This document shows, in pieces, positions 1 to 7,655 of a stretch of DNA of 34,798 nt. The stretch covers positions 1 to 34,798 of the forward strand of contig CALSBM010000030.1 of the NCBI GenBank assembly GCA_943373175.1, in the 5' to 3' direction. Below the pieces are notes generated by a model. The model was not told the origin of the DNA and ran no database searches. It worked only from the letters and a program-made list of their open reading frames with translations. Every line of letters starts with the position of its first letter. Within the stretch, counting starts at the first letter, position 1. The position numbers and the translations under genes were made by a program. Source of the DNA: JAIXUI01 sp943373175 (lineage in GTDB: Bacteria; Bacteroidota; Bacteroidia; UBA7662; JAIXUI01).

Positions 1-1
1 G

Positions 2-433
2 CTCTTGTTGGAAGAATCAGAAGTAGTGCATTTTATTCATGCAGGAATAAAGCGAATCAAAGTTGAAATCGGTGATACAGTAGCGCATTTGGCATTTCAA
101 AATTCTAAAACTTTGGGCCGTTATCTGATGTTCAGCAGTTCCCTGATGAAACTTCACCTCAAACAAGGTGGTAAAGATTCCGGTGTAATAAGCGTAAGCG
201 TTACACCGGATGATACGGTTTTGCAATTTCAGACTTCCGTTGAACTTGAGGAAGTTTTAGCCCAGGATGAAGAAGCAAAAAAACACTACAACCGCTTAAC
301 GGACGGAAAAAAACGGGGTGTAATTCATTGGATTAGTTCTGCAAAGTCTGTTGACACGAAGGTGAAAAGGGCATTGAAATTAGCCGAACAACTCAAGTCC
401 GGCGAATTTCAAGCAAAAACCAAAAGTAAATGA
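2..433 (+). CDS. YdeI/OmpD-associated family protein, 5'-truncated by the window edge
   Basis: The reading frame is open to the first bases of the window (the codon before the TTG at base 5 is CTC), so the true start probably lies upstream and the visible 142 residues are a C-terminal part. The first ~70 residues look like the DUF1905 beta-barrel, with a GDTV...G-rich...VSVTPDD pattern. The rest matches the helical YdeI/OmpD-associated tail: LEEVLAQDEEAKKHYNRL, then HWISSAKS and a basic helix. The molecular function of this family is not settled. Links to bacteriocin protection and outer-membrane proteins come from distant relatives only. The stop overlaps the next start (ATGA, 430-433), so it is probably translationally coupled to the cysteine desulfurase. 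Family call good, function unknown. Confidence 0.75.
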   Translation, partial: LLLEESEVVHFIHAGIKRIKVEIGDTVAHLAFQNSKTLGRYLMFSSSLMKLHLKQGGKDSGVISVSVTPDDTVLQFQTSVELEEVLAQDEEAKKHYNRLTDGKKRGVIHWISSAKSVDTKVKRALKLAEQLKSGEFQAKTKSK

Positions 434-1563
434 AGCACTACTATTTCGACCATAATGCCAGTACTCCTCCATTTCCGGAAGTGTTAGACATCATGCAAAA
501 GTGGTCTTCTCCCGATAAATGGGCCAATCCAAGTGCCAAGCATCATCAGGGCAAGTTAGCAGCTCAGGCTGTGACTCACGCCCGGCAACAAGTAGCAAAT
601 CTTATCGGCGCTCGGGATGAAGAAGAAATCATTTTTTGCTCCGGTGCTACTGAGGCTTTGAATCTTGGGTTGCAAGGGTTAACCCGTTTGTTGGAAGTTT
701 CAAGTACTCCGACCTTGATTGCAGGATTTGTGGACGAACATCCTGCTGTTGGTTCTTGCCTCGAAGCGTTGAAAAAGTACTACCAACAAAGCTCATTTCT
801 GAGCTTCGAAACCGGTTTCGCTACTCCGAAAACTTTACCATTATCTCAATCAGACGACCGATTGGTTGTGCTGTGCCGGATGATGGCGCAAAATGAAACC
901 GGTAGAATCTTTAATCTTCGAGAATGCCGACATCAACTGTTACGGGACGGTGATTGGTTGTTTTCTGATCTAAGTCAGGCTGTTAGTAAAATGCCTGTCT
1001 CTGTAGTATCCGAAAACATCCAGATGGCCGGTTTTTCAGGACATAAAATAGGAGGCCCTTCGGGAACCGGGGTTTTATATTTTACCCGAAAAAGTCCAAG
1101 GCTCAACATTTTACCCTTAGTTTTTGGAGGAGGACAAGAACAGAGCTTTAGACCTGGAAGTTTAAACCTCGCGGGAATTGTTGGATTAGGGTTAGCCGCA
1201 GAAATGTCCCTAAAAAATCTGGAACAATATTGCTTACATCTTTCAGGATTGAAAGCTGTTTTTGAGGCTCAAATGCTGCAAAGGATTCCGGAAGCAAGAA
1301 TAATTGGAGATGAAAATCTCAGGCTTCCCAATACAAGTATGGTTATACTCCCAGATAAGGTTATAGAAAACATTAGGGACAAAACTCCTGGCTTATGTGT
1401 CACTCAAGGTTCGGCCTGCGCTTCTGCTCAGGGCAAATCCTCGCACGTATTGGCAGCTTTAGGTTTAAGCCCAATAGAAGTAAAAAACGCATACCGATTC
1501 AGTTTTGGAAGAACTAATACCATAGAAGAGGTTTTGGAATTCGTGGATTTAGCTTTTAGTTAG
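430..1563 (+). CDS. Cysteine desulfurase, NifS/IscS-type class V aminotransferase
   Basis: PLP enzyme of 377 residues that takes sulfur from cysteine as an enzyme persulfide. The N-terminus (YYFDHNASTPP, then NPSAKHH) is typical of the NifS/IscS group. Visible active-site residues are His104 (DEHPAV), Asn155 (AQNETG), Asp180 and Gln183 (SDLSQAV), the Schiff-base Lys206 in GFSGHKIGGPSGTG and the persulfide Cys330 in QGSACASAQGKSSHVL. All catalytic positions are kept, so it should be active. It is shorter than housekeeping IscS (~400 residues) and differs around the substrate loop. No scaffold gene (iscU, sufU) is adjacent, so its sulfur acceptor (Fe-S cluster, tRNA thiolation or other) cannot be read from context. 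The start overlaps the upstream YdeI-like gene by 4 bases. Confidence 0.9.
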   Translation: MKHYYFDHNASTPPFPEVLDIMQKWSSPDKWANPSAKHHQGKLAAQAVTHARQQVANLIGARDEEEIIFCSGATEALNLGLQGLTRLLEVSSTPTLIAGFVDEHPAVGSCLEALKKYYQQSSFLSFETGFATPKTLPLSQSDDRLVVLCRMMAQNETGRIFNLRECRHQLLRDGDWLFSDLSQAVSKMPVSVVSENIQMAGFSGHKIGGPSGTGVLYFTRKSPRLNILPLVFGGGQEQSFRPGSLNLAGIVGLGLAAEMSLKNLEQYCLHLSGLKAVFEAQMLQRIPEARIIGDENLRLPNTSMVILPDKVIENIRDKTPGLCVTQGSACASAQGKSSHVLAALGLSPIEVKNAYRFSFGRTNTIEEVLEFVDLAFS

Positions 1564-1628
1564 TTCATCTTCATACCTTCATTCAGCCTTTCATCAAAAA
1601 ATGTTGGGTATCCCTGCCAACTGTAACT

Positions 1629-1636
1629 TATATTAG
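1629..1636 (+). promoter_or_regulatory. Candidate -7 box (TATATTAG) before the ABC ATPase gene
   Basis: TATATTAG differs at one base from the Bacteroidota -7 consensus TAnnTTTG and lies 4 bases before the ATG at 1641. A TTG at 1604-1606 sits 22 bases upstream, within the spacing used by the -33 element. If real, the transcript would be nearly leaderless. Weak evidence from sequence alone. Confidence 0.3.
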
Positions 1637-1640
1637 AGCC

Positions 1641-2552
1641 ATGCCATTGTTGCAAATAGATTCAGTAAGCAAGCGCTACTCAGCGCACACTGCACTTGAT
1701 CAAGTATCCCTATCTGTTCCCGAAAACTGCATTTTCGGACTTCTTGGCCCAAACGGTGCCGGAAAAACTTCCCTAATCAGAATCATCAACCAGATAACCG
1801 CGCCAGACTCTGGAACTGTGTTGTTTGATGGCCATCCGCTGAGGCAATCTCACATCAATGAAATTGGTTATCTGCCAGAAGAGCGAGGTCTTTACAAGAA
1901 AATGGAAGTGGGTGAACAGGTGATGTATTTAGCCCGGCTCAAAGGGCTTGATAAAGAGGAAGCTACGAAAAGAATCAAGTTTTGGTTTGAAAAATTTGAA
2001 CTTCAATCCTGGTGGAAAAAGAAAGTTGAAGAGCTTTCGAAAGGAATGCAACAAAAGGTGCAGTTCATCACAACGGTGGTTCACGAACCCCGGTTGATTA
2101 TTTTAGATGAACCCTTTTCTGGCTTCGACCCACTAAATGCCAACCTTATCCGCGACGAAATTCTTGAAATCAGAAAAAAAGGGGCAACCATTATCTTTTC
2201 TACCCATCGCATGGAAACTGTAGAAGAGTTGTGCGACCATGTTGCGCTGATAAACCGAGCGAAAAAAGTGCTTGATGGTGAAAAAAATGCTATCAGGCAA
2301 CAGTTTCGTGACAATACGTTCGAATTGATTTATTCAGGAAGTCTGCCTGATTTATCCCTTCAGGCTGAAGTTTTGGATGATGTACAAGAAGCAGATGTTC
2401 GCAAAGCGCTTATCAGGCCTAAAGCTCTGGGCAATCGTCGTGAATTGATTCGCACACTTAACGATAACCTAGAGCTAATTTCCTTCTCGGAAAAACTTCC
2501 CACCTTCAATGACATCTTCATTAAAACTGTAAAAGACTCGTCCCATGAATAA
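1641..2552 (+). CDS. ABC transporter ATP-binding protein, NatA-like
   Basis: Cytoplasmic ATPase subunit (303 residues) of an ABC-2 type exporter. Walker A GPNGAGKT is at residues 36-43, the ABC signature LSKGMQQK at ~132-139, Walker B LIILDEP at ~152-158 and the H-loop His at ~189 (FSTHRM). After the nucleotide-binding domain, from about residue 215, there is an ~85-residue tail of the DUF4162 kind common in NatA/YhaQ-like exporters. It overlaps the permease gene by 8 bases, so the two should form one complex. NatAB exports sodium in Bacillus, but relatives handle drugs or are uncharacterised, so no substrate is assigned. Family certain, substrate unknown. Confidence 0.92.
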   Translation: MPLLQIDSVSKRYSAHTALDQVSLSVPENCIFGLLGPNGAGKTSLIRIINQITAPDSGTVLFDGHPLRQSHINEIGYLPEERGLYKKMEVGEQVMYLARLKGLDKEEATKRIKFWFEKFELQSWWKKKVEELSKGMQQKVQFITTVVHEPRLIILDEPFSGFDPLNANLIRDEILEIRKKGATIIFSTHRMETVEELCDHVALINRAKKVLDGEKNAIRQQFRDNTFELIYSGSLPDLSLQAEVLDDVQEADVRKALIRPKALGNRRELIRTLNDNLELISFSEKLPTFNDIFIKTVKDSSHE

Positions 2553-3867
2553 AATCATGCTAATTGCCTCACGCGAGTATTGGGTGCGGGTAAAGAAAAA
2601 ACAATTCATCATCATGACCCTTATCGGCCCGCTGCTTTTCTCAGCGTTGATGGTGATTCCTATGTTACTGGTGCTTTATGGTTCTGACTCGCACACAGTG
2701 CTTGTATCCGATCAAAGTGGACAATTTAGCGATGCCTTTAAAGACTCGAAAAAACTTAAGTTCGAAGTTCGGAAGGAATCTCCTAATGCACTTAAATCCG
2801 GCCTTGATACCTTGGAGGATACTGGAATTCTCGTAATTCCTGCTGAATTCAGCACCCGAAATCCGCAAGGCATCGAGTATTTTGGCAAGAATCCACTTTC
2901 TGCTGATCAGGAAATGCGAATTAGTAACGCCATTTCTGAAAAAATTGATAGTGAACGACTTGGCATGAAAGGTCTAGACAAATCCTTTATTGATTCACTA
3001 AATACAGAAGTGGAAATCAAGACTTTTAAACTTGGTGATAAAGGATTTGAAGACTCCAGTTCAGGCGCAAGCAATGCTGTTGCTTTCGGCTCATCCATTC
3101 TGATGTATATGTTCATCCTTTTATACGGGATGCAAGTACTCAAAGGTGTTGTAGAAGAAAAAACTAATCGGATAATTGAAGTCATCATTTCTTCAGTTAA
3201 ACCTTTTCAGCTTATGATGGGTAAAATTCTGGGGATTGGAGCTGTTTCTTTGACTCAATTCCTCTTATGGATAATGCTGAGTATGGGAATCTTTACTGCA
3301 GCATCCTCCTTTATAAAAGTTCCGGAAGCTTCAAAGGAAGAACTTAGTATGGTTCAAAACATGAGTCCTGAGGCTAAAAAAGCGGTTGAAAGCAAAATGG
3401 TAGAACAGACTAAACCTGCCATGATGAAAGCCCTTGAAACCTTGGATCTAGGAAAGAACGTTGTGGTATTCTTGATTTACTTTGCTCTTGCCTACCTTTT
3501 CTACGCTTCGATTTTTGCAGCCATCGGTTCTGCAGTAGATAATGAAACAGACTCTCAACAGTTACTTTTTCCGGTAACGGTTCCCCTACTAATTGGTTAC
3601 TTATTGGGTATAATGGTTTCCAGTGATCCCGGAAATCAGGTCGGGTTCTGGGCTTCCATGATTCCCTTTACCTCACCCATCGTAATGATGGCCAGAATGC
3701 CTTATGGGGTTCCAACATGGGAACTTGCACTTTCAATAACTTTATTGCTAGGTGCTTTCTTTGGCATGACCTGGCTGGCAGCAAGAATTTATCGTGTAGG
3801 AATTCTGATGTACGGCAAGAAAGCCACGTTTAAAGAAATCCTGAAATGGGTAACCTACAAAGGATAG
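2545..3867 (+). CDS. ABC-2 family transporter permease, NatB-like
   Basis: Membrane subunit of 440 residues paired with the preceding ATPase. The layout is the NatB/ABC2_membrane_3 one. There is one transmembrane segment near residues 22-45, then a large extracytoplasmic domain (~50-180), then at least five membrane segments from ~182 to the end. The first of these is followed by the family's cytoplasmic coupling region GVVEEKTNRIIEVIISS (~residue 201 onward). A second soluble insert (~250-305, rich in Lys/Glu/Met) lies between later helices. The start overlaps the ATPase by 8 bases and its 3' end runs 22 bases into the Ppx/GppA gene, so all three may be one transcript. Substrate not predictable. 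Confidence 0.88.
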   Translation: MNKIMLIASREYWVRVKKKQFIIMTLIGPLLFSALMVIPMLLVLYGSDSHTVLVSDQSGQFSDAFKDSKKLKFEVRKESPNALKSGLDTLEDTGILVIPAEFSTRNPQGIEYFGKNPLSADQEMRISNAISEKIDSERLGMKGLDKSFIDSLNTEVEIKTFKLGDKGFEDSSSGASNAVAFGSSILMYMFILLYGMQVLKGVVEEKTNRIIEVIISSVKPFQLMMGKILGIGAVSLTQFLLWIMLSMGIFTAASSFIKVPEASKEELSMVQNMSPEAKKAVESKMVEQTKPAMMKALETLDLGKNVVVFLIYFALAYLFYASIFAAIGSAVDNETDSQQLLFPVTVPLLIGYLLGIMVSSDPGNQVGFWASMIPFTSPIVMMARMPYGVPTWELALSITLLLGAFFGMTWLAARIYRVGILMYGKKATFKEILKWVTYKG

Positions 3868-4790
3868 CGGTTGCCGATTTAGGCACGAATACCTTTAACC
3901 TAATTATAGCAGAAAAGCGGCCGCAAGGCGGCTTTTCTGTTTTAGGGAAAGAAACAAGGGAAAGTCGATTAGGACGCAACAACGGACTTAACGGAACTAT
4001 CTCACCGGATGCGCTCAACGACGCGATTCAACTTATGCAAGTTTATGATGTTTTGGCAACTCAGTTTTCCGTTGATCTACGAATTGCAATTGGAACTTCT
4101 GCTTTGCGTCAAGCATCCAATGCTACCAGTTTTAAAATTCAATTAGAAAAAGAAACCGGTTTTAAATTGCAAGTTATTGCCGGAAGTGAGGAAGCTTTTC
4201 TGATTCATCAAGGTATTGTTGCCTCTGGCTGCATGGAAATCAAAAGGCTAATTCTGGATATTGGTGGCGGAAGTTGTGAGTTTATCATTGCAGAAAAGGA
4301 AGAAGTGTTCTGGAAAAAAAGCTTCGAAATTGGAATGGTCAGAGCATCAGCATTGGCTCTCACCAATGAAGATTTTCAAGCGAATCGTACCGAAAAATTG
4401 CGCAATTATTTCTTACCTGCTTTAAATGAAGTAAAAGAAGCAATCGAACAATACAGACCCTCAGATTTGATTGGAGCAGCAGGCAGTTTCGATACTTTGG
4501 CCGCCATACATGCTCATCAACATAAAATTGCATTTAACCCTGATTATGCTTTCACTCCCATTAACCAGTCTGATCTTGAGGTTATCTCGAATAGAATTAT
4601 AGGAGATTCACTTGAAGCACGACTTAAATATCCTGAAATGATTGCCGTTAGGGCTTCACTCCTCCCCTACGCACTTTATCTAATCAAAGAAACTATGCTT
4701 CTTTTTCCTCAAGAGAGTATGCTCATTTGCACCAATAACGCACTTCGCGAAGGTGTAGCCAAACTAGTGTTTGAGAACAATTGGCATTAA
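3846..4790 (+). CDS. Ppx/GppA family phosphatase (exopolyphosphatase-like)
   Basis: Sugar-kinase/actin-fold phosphatase of 314 residues, a size consistent with the two-domain catalytic core without the C-terminal HD domain of E. coli Ppx. The phosphate-1 motif is DLGTNTFNLIIAE (residues 11-23). The catalytic-Glu region is AGSEEAFLIHQG (~112-123), corresponding to the SGxEEA motif. The phosphate-2 motif is LDIGGGSCEFI (~137-147). Known members hydrolyse inorganic polyphosphate or convert pppGpp to ppGpp, and sequence alone does not say which. The ATG at 3846 is chosen because it places the phosphate-1 motif at its usual distance from the N-terminus. It overlaps the permease gene by 22 bases. 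Confidence 0.88.
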   Translation: MGNLQRIAVADLGTNTFNLIIAEKRPQGGFSVLGKETRESRLGRNNGLNGTISPDALNDAIQLMQVYDVLATQFSVDLRIAIGTSALRQASNATSFKIQLEKETGFKLQVIAGSEEAFLIHQGIVASGCMEIKRLILDIGGGSCEFIIAEKEEVFWKKSFEIGMVRASALALTNEDFQANRTEKLRNYFLPALNEVKEAIEQYRPSDLIGAAGSFDTLAAIHAHQHKIAFNPDYAFTPINQSDLEVISNRIIGDSLEARLKYPEMIAVRASLLPYALYLIKETMLLFPQESMLICTNNALREGVAKLVFENNWH

Positions 4791-4813
4791 AGCCTAAAAT
4801 GCGCTTATTTTTG
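4781..4813 (+). promoter_or_regulatory. Candidate Bacteroidota promoter for the kdsC-like gene
   Basis: TATTTTTG at 4806-4813 is an exact match to the TAnnTTTG -7 element. TTG at 4781-4783 lies 22 bases upstream as a possible -33 element. The box ends 8 bases before the ATG at 4822, so the leader would be very short. It lies in the 31-base gap after the phosphatase gene, the only real break in this plus-strand run. Confidence 0.42.
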
Positions 4814-4821
4814 AGCCATTC

Positions 4822-5343
4822 ATGGAAAACCCCTATGCGAGGCTTAATGCTGTCACCACTTTCATCTTCGATGTTGATGGCGTACTAACCGATGGTCGGC
4901 TACTCATCACAGAAGAAGGAAAAGAGCTAAGAAGCATGAATACTAAAGATGGTCTGGCCATCAAATGGGCTTCTGATTGTGGTTATCGCATACTCGTATT
5001 TTCGGGAGGAAGTAGTGAAGGCGTGGTAAAACGAATGGAGAAGTTGGGTGCTACTCAAGTACACATGCAGTGCAAGGATAAATTGTCGCTAGCCAAATCA
5101 CTGGGTGAATCACTGGGTTTTTCTCTTAATGAATGCCTTGTCATGGGAGACGATTTAGCCGACTTTGAATTGATGAAGCATGCAGGTGTTGCAGTAGCTC
5201 CTTCAGACGCAGCTCATGAAGTGTTGGAAATAGCACATTTTGTAAGCTCCTTTAAAGGAGGCGAAGGCTGTGTGCGGGAATTTATTGAAAAAGTGATGCG
5301 CTTGCATGGCCACTGGCAAACCACCAATAAAATCAACTATTAA
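4822..5343 (+). CDS. kdsC: KdsC-like HAD phosphatase (Kdo-8-phosphate phosphatase)
   Basis: C0-type HAD hydrolase of 173 residues. The nucleophile motif FIFDVDGVLTDG has Asp17 and Asp19. Motif II is the SGGSS stretch (~61-65, where many KdsC have SGR), motif III is Lys (~85-87, CKDK) and motif IV is GDDLADFELM (~109-118, Asp110/Asp111). KdsC removes phosphate from 3-deoxy-D-manno-octulosonate 8-phosphate on the way to CMP-Kdo for lipid A, in the cytoplasm. Length and motif spacing fit KdsC. Close relatives such as N-acylneuraminate-9-phosphatase or cytidylyltransferase-linked HADs cannot be fully excluded, because no other kds gene is in the window. The stop codon directly abuts the start of the UbiA gene. 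Confidence 0.82.
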   Translation: MENPYARLNAVTTFIFDVDGVLTDGRLLITEEGKELRSMNTKDGLAIKWASDCGYRILVFSGGSSEGVVKRMEKLGATQVHMQCKDKLSLAKSLGESLGFSLNECLVMGDDLADFELMKHAGVAVAPSDAAHEVLEIAHFVSSFKGGEGCVREFIEKVMRLHGHWQTTNKINY

Positions 5344-6291
5344 ATGTCAGTGTTTGCCTTTCTGCGTCTGATTCGATGGGCCAACCTGCTCATCATGGCA
5401 CTAACTCAATATGCAGTCTATTACTGTCTTCTTAAACCAGCCATCAAGTCTGCATTTGTAGAGCCAGCACTTACACACCAAAGTTTCGCCTTGCTTTGTT
5501 TATCAACTGTACTTATCGGAGCAGCAGGCTATATCATCAACGATTACTACGACATTCGAATAGACCAAATCAACAAACCCGACAAGGTAATGATTGGAAA
5601 AATCCTTCGTCGGAGAATGGCCCTCGCCCTGCACATAGGCATTAGTGCAATTGGTCTGTTGATAGCCTTTCTTGTAGCATGGTCGGTTGGAATGCCTCGA
5701 TTGGTTTTTCTGCATGCAATAGCCGCATTGCTCCTTTATAAGTACAGTGAGAACTACAAACGAAGATTCTTAAGTGGAAACTTGATGATTGCTTTACTCA
5801 CTGCTATTGTGGTCATCCTTCCTCTCGCTTTTGAAACTAAAGCCATGATTCGCCTAAATGGAATTCAACCCGAAGTTGCAGCTTATGTTGTTAAGGCTGT
5901 TTTGGTTTATGCTGCTTTTGCATACCTCACCACTTTCATACGAGAGGTGATAAAAGATGCTGAAGATTTGGAAGGAGACTTCGATTCGAATTGTAGAACT
6001 GTTCCGATTATCTTAGGTACTCGCCGAACCAAAAACCTGATAGTAGGTCTTATAGGCTTAGTCGAGGTAGCTTTGTTAATTTTGTTTTATATTCAGGCAA
6101 CTGGAGGCGGTGCTTTAGCTGCTCTTTACCTGTTGTTTGCCGTTATGGTTCCTGGCTTGCTCACCTCCTGGCATGTTTTAAAGGCTAAGGACAAAAGTGG
6201 ATTCAGTAAAGCTAGCACGTGGCTTAAAGTAATGATGACAGGTGGCGTATTGTCAATGCCTGTTTACTATTTTATCTACTTGTATTTATAA
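5344..6291 (+). CDS. UbiA-family prenyltransferase
   Basis: Integral membrane protein of 315 residues with about nine hydrophobic segments. Both Asp-rich UbiA signatures are visible. The first is NDYYDIRIDQINKPDK (from residue 66, Asp67/Asp70/Asp74), which binds prenyl diphosphate through magnesium. The second is REVIKDAEDLEGD (~200-212, Asp205/Asp208/Asp212). Such proteins in Bacteroidota are often labelled geranylgeranylglycerol-phosphate geranylgeranyltransferase by similarity to archaeal enzymes, but the true acceptor here is unknown. The ATG follows the kdsC TAA with no spacer, implying tight coupling with kdsC. In related genomes this pair is often followed by maf, which is absent here. 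Confidence 0.87.
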   Translation: MSVFAFLRLIRWANLLIMALTQYAVYYCLLKPAIKSAFVEPALTHQSFALLCLSTVLIGAAGYIINDYYDIRIDQINKPDKVMIGKILRRRMALALHIGISAIGLLIAFLVAWSVGMPRLVFLHAIAALLLYKYSENYKRRFLSGNLMIALLTAIVVILPLAFETKAMIRLNGIQPEVAAYVVKAVLVYAAFAYLTTFIREVIKDAEDLEGDFDSNCRTVPIILGTRRTKNLIVGLIGLVEVALLILFYIQATGGGALAALYLLFAVMVPGLLTSWHVLKAKDKSGFSKASTWLKVMMTGGVLSMPVYYFIYLYL

Positions 6292-6474
6292 ACAACTGCC
6301 TGTCTTTCATTTTTTTTACCCTAATTAATCCCACCAACCTAGAAGTGATATCCGGAATTGGGAAAGCGTTTATTTATAGTATTATTCAACTTAGTGTTGT
6401 AGTTGCGAACCACTTAGGTTTTTAGTTTGCTGACTTATTTTTCGTGAAAGAACCTCATAGCTGGGCTGTTCAAA

Positions 6475-6509
6475 CAAAACTTTAGTAAATCATTAACTAA
6501 AAGGTTTTG
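6475..6509 (+). promoter_or_regulatory. Imperfect hairpin in the leader region of msrBA
   Basis: Within the 261-base non-coding gap 6292-6552, CAAAAC-TTTAGT (6475-6486) can pair with ACTAAA (6496-6501) and, after a 2-base bulge, GTTTTG (6504-6509), leaving a 9-base loop. It ends 43 bases before the msrBA ATG. The stem is AT-rich and lacks a T-run, so it is not a classic terminator. It may be an operator, an mRNA leader element or chance. I see no convincing TAnnTTTG promoter in this gap. Confidence 0.25.
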
Positions 6510-6552
6510 CTAAGGATTACAACACCGAGCATACTATTTCTGTTAAAGTGTA

Positions 6553-7650
6553 ATGAAACTTCTTTCTCTCAAACCTCGACTGCTTATTGGCGTTGTTACT
6601 TTATACTTGATGGTGCTTACCGCATGTGGCCAGACTCCTGGCAAAAGTGCTAAAGCACCTGTTGAGAGTAAAGTCAAAACAATGAGCCAAGAGGAAAAAA
6701 TACAGCTTTCCGATTCAGAATGGAAAGCTAAATTGAGTGAAGAACAGTATTACGTCTTGAGGGAGAAAGGAACCGAGCGTCCTTTCAAAGGCAAATTTCT
6801 GTTCCATAAAAAGAAAGGTACTTATACCTGCGCAGGTTGTGGAGCTCCCTTGTTTTCCAGTGATGCCAAGTTTGATTCACATTGTGGTTGGCCAAGTTTT
6901 GACAAGGAGCAAGCAGAAGGAAAAATCAAAAAAATCAAGGATTCTAGCCTTGGAATGGATCGTGTCGAAATCGTCTGTGCTCGTTGCGATGGACATCTTG
7001 GTCACGTCTTTGAAGATGGCCCAACAGAAACAGGCCTTCGCTATTGCGTTAACTCACTTTCTCTTGGGTTTGAAGAGGAAAATCCAACTAAATCGGTTGC
7101 AACCACAGGAGTTAGTAGCGAAGCGGTAGCAGTTCTGGGGGGCGGTTGTTTCTGGTGTGTTGAAGCAGTATATCAACAGCTTAAGGGAGTAACTAAAGTT
7201 GAATCCGGTTACAGTGGTGGGAAGTATCCAAATCCTACTTACAAGGAAGTATGTACAGGAAATTCCGGCCATGCCGAGGTTATTAAAATCACTTACAATC
7301 CCAGCGAAGTATCTTTCAAAGATATTCTGGAAGTTTTCTTTACCGTACACGATCCAACCACTCTAAACCGCCAAGGCAACGATGTGGGCACTCAATACCG
7401 CTCTGTAATTTTTTATACCGATGCCACCCAGCAAAAAATTGCAGAAGAAGTTGTTTTAGCCTTGAATAAAGAAAAAGCTTATAGTAATCCTTTAGTGACT
7501 GAAATAAGTCCGCTAAAGGAATTCTTTAAAGCTGAAGACTACCATCAGAACTATTACAACGATAATCAATCGCAGCCATATTGCCGCATGGTGGTTCAAC
7601 CCAAGCTGGTTAAGTTTAAAAAGGTGTTTCATAGCAAACTGAAACCCTGA
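6553..7650 (+). CDS. msrBA: Bifunctional peptide methionine sulfoxide reductase MsrB-MsrA, lipoprotein
   Basis: Repairs both epimers of oxidised methionine. The N-terminus is a lipoprotein signal ending in the lipobox LTAC (Cys25), so the enzyme should be anchored on the periplasmic side of a membrane. MsrB domain, residues ~50-173: zinc pairs Cys93/Cys96 (CAGC) and Cys142/Cys145 (CARC), catalytic Cys165 in GLRYCVNSL. MsrA domain, ~190-355: catalytic Cys199 in GGGCFWC, then EVIKITYNP and the conserved GNDVGTQYRS loop. The order B then A is the reverse of the MsrA-MsrB order in Neisseria PilB. All catalytic residues are present. It converges on the permease-repressor gene with only 5 bases between the stop codons and no visible terminator. 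Confidence 0.93.
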   Translation: MKLLSLKPRLLIGVVTLYLMVLTACGQTPGKSAKAPVESKVKTMSQEEKIQLSDSEWKAKLSEEQYYVLREKGTERPFKGKFLFHKKKGTYTCAGCGAPLFSSDAKFDSHCGWPSFDKEQAEGKIKKIKDSSLGMDRVEIVCARCDGHLGHVFEDGPTETGLRYCVNSLSLGFEEENPTKSVATTGVSSEAVAVLGGGCFWCVEAVYQQLKGVTKVESGYSGGKYPNPTYKEVCTGNSGHAEVIKITYNPSEVSFKDILEVFFTVHDPTTLNRQGNDVGTQYRSVIFYTDATQQKIAEEVVLALNKEKAYSNPLVTEISPLKEFFKAEDYHQNYYNDNQSQPYCRMVVQPKLVKFKKVFHSKLKP

Positions 7651-7655
7651 AGACG

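Noticed and set aside
6839..7129. 96-residue plus-strand frame inside msrBA
   Set aside because: An out-of-frame shadow: the main frame has both zinc sites and both catalytic Cys across this interval, so there is no sign of a frameshift.
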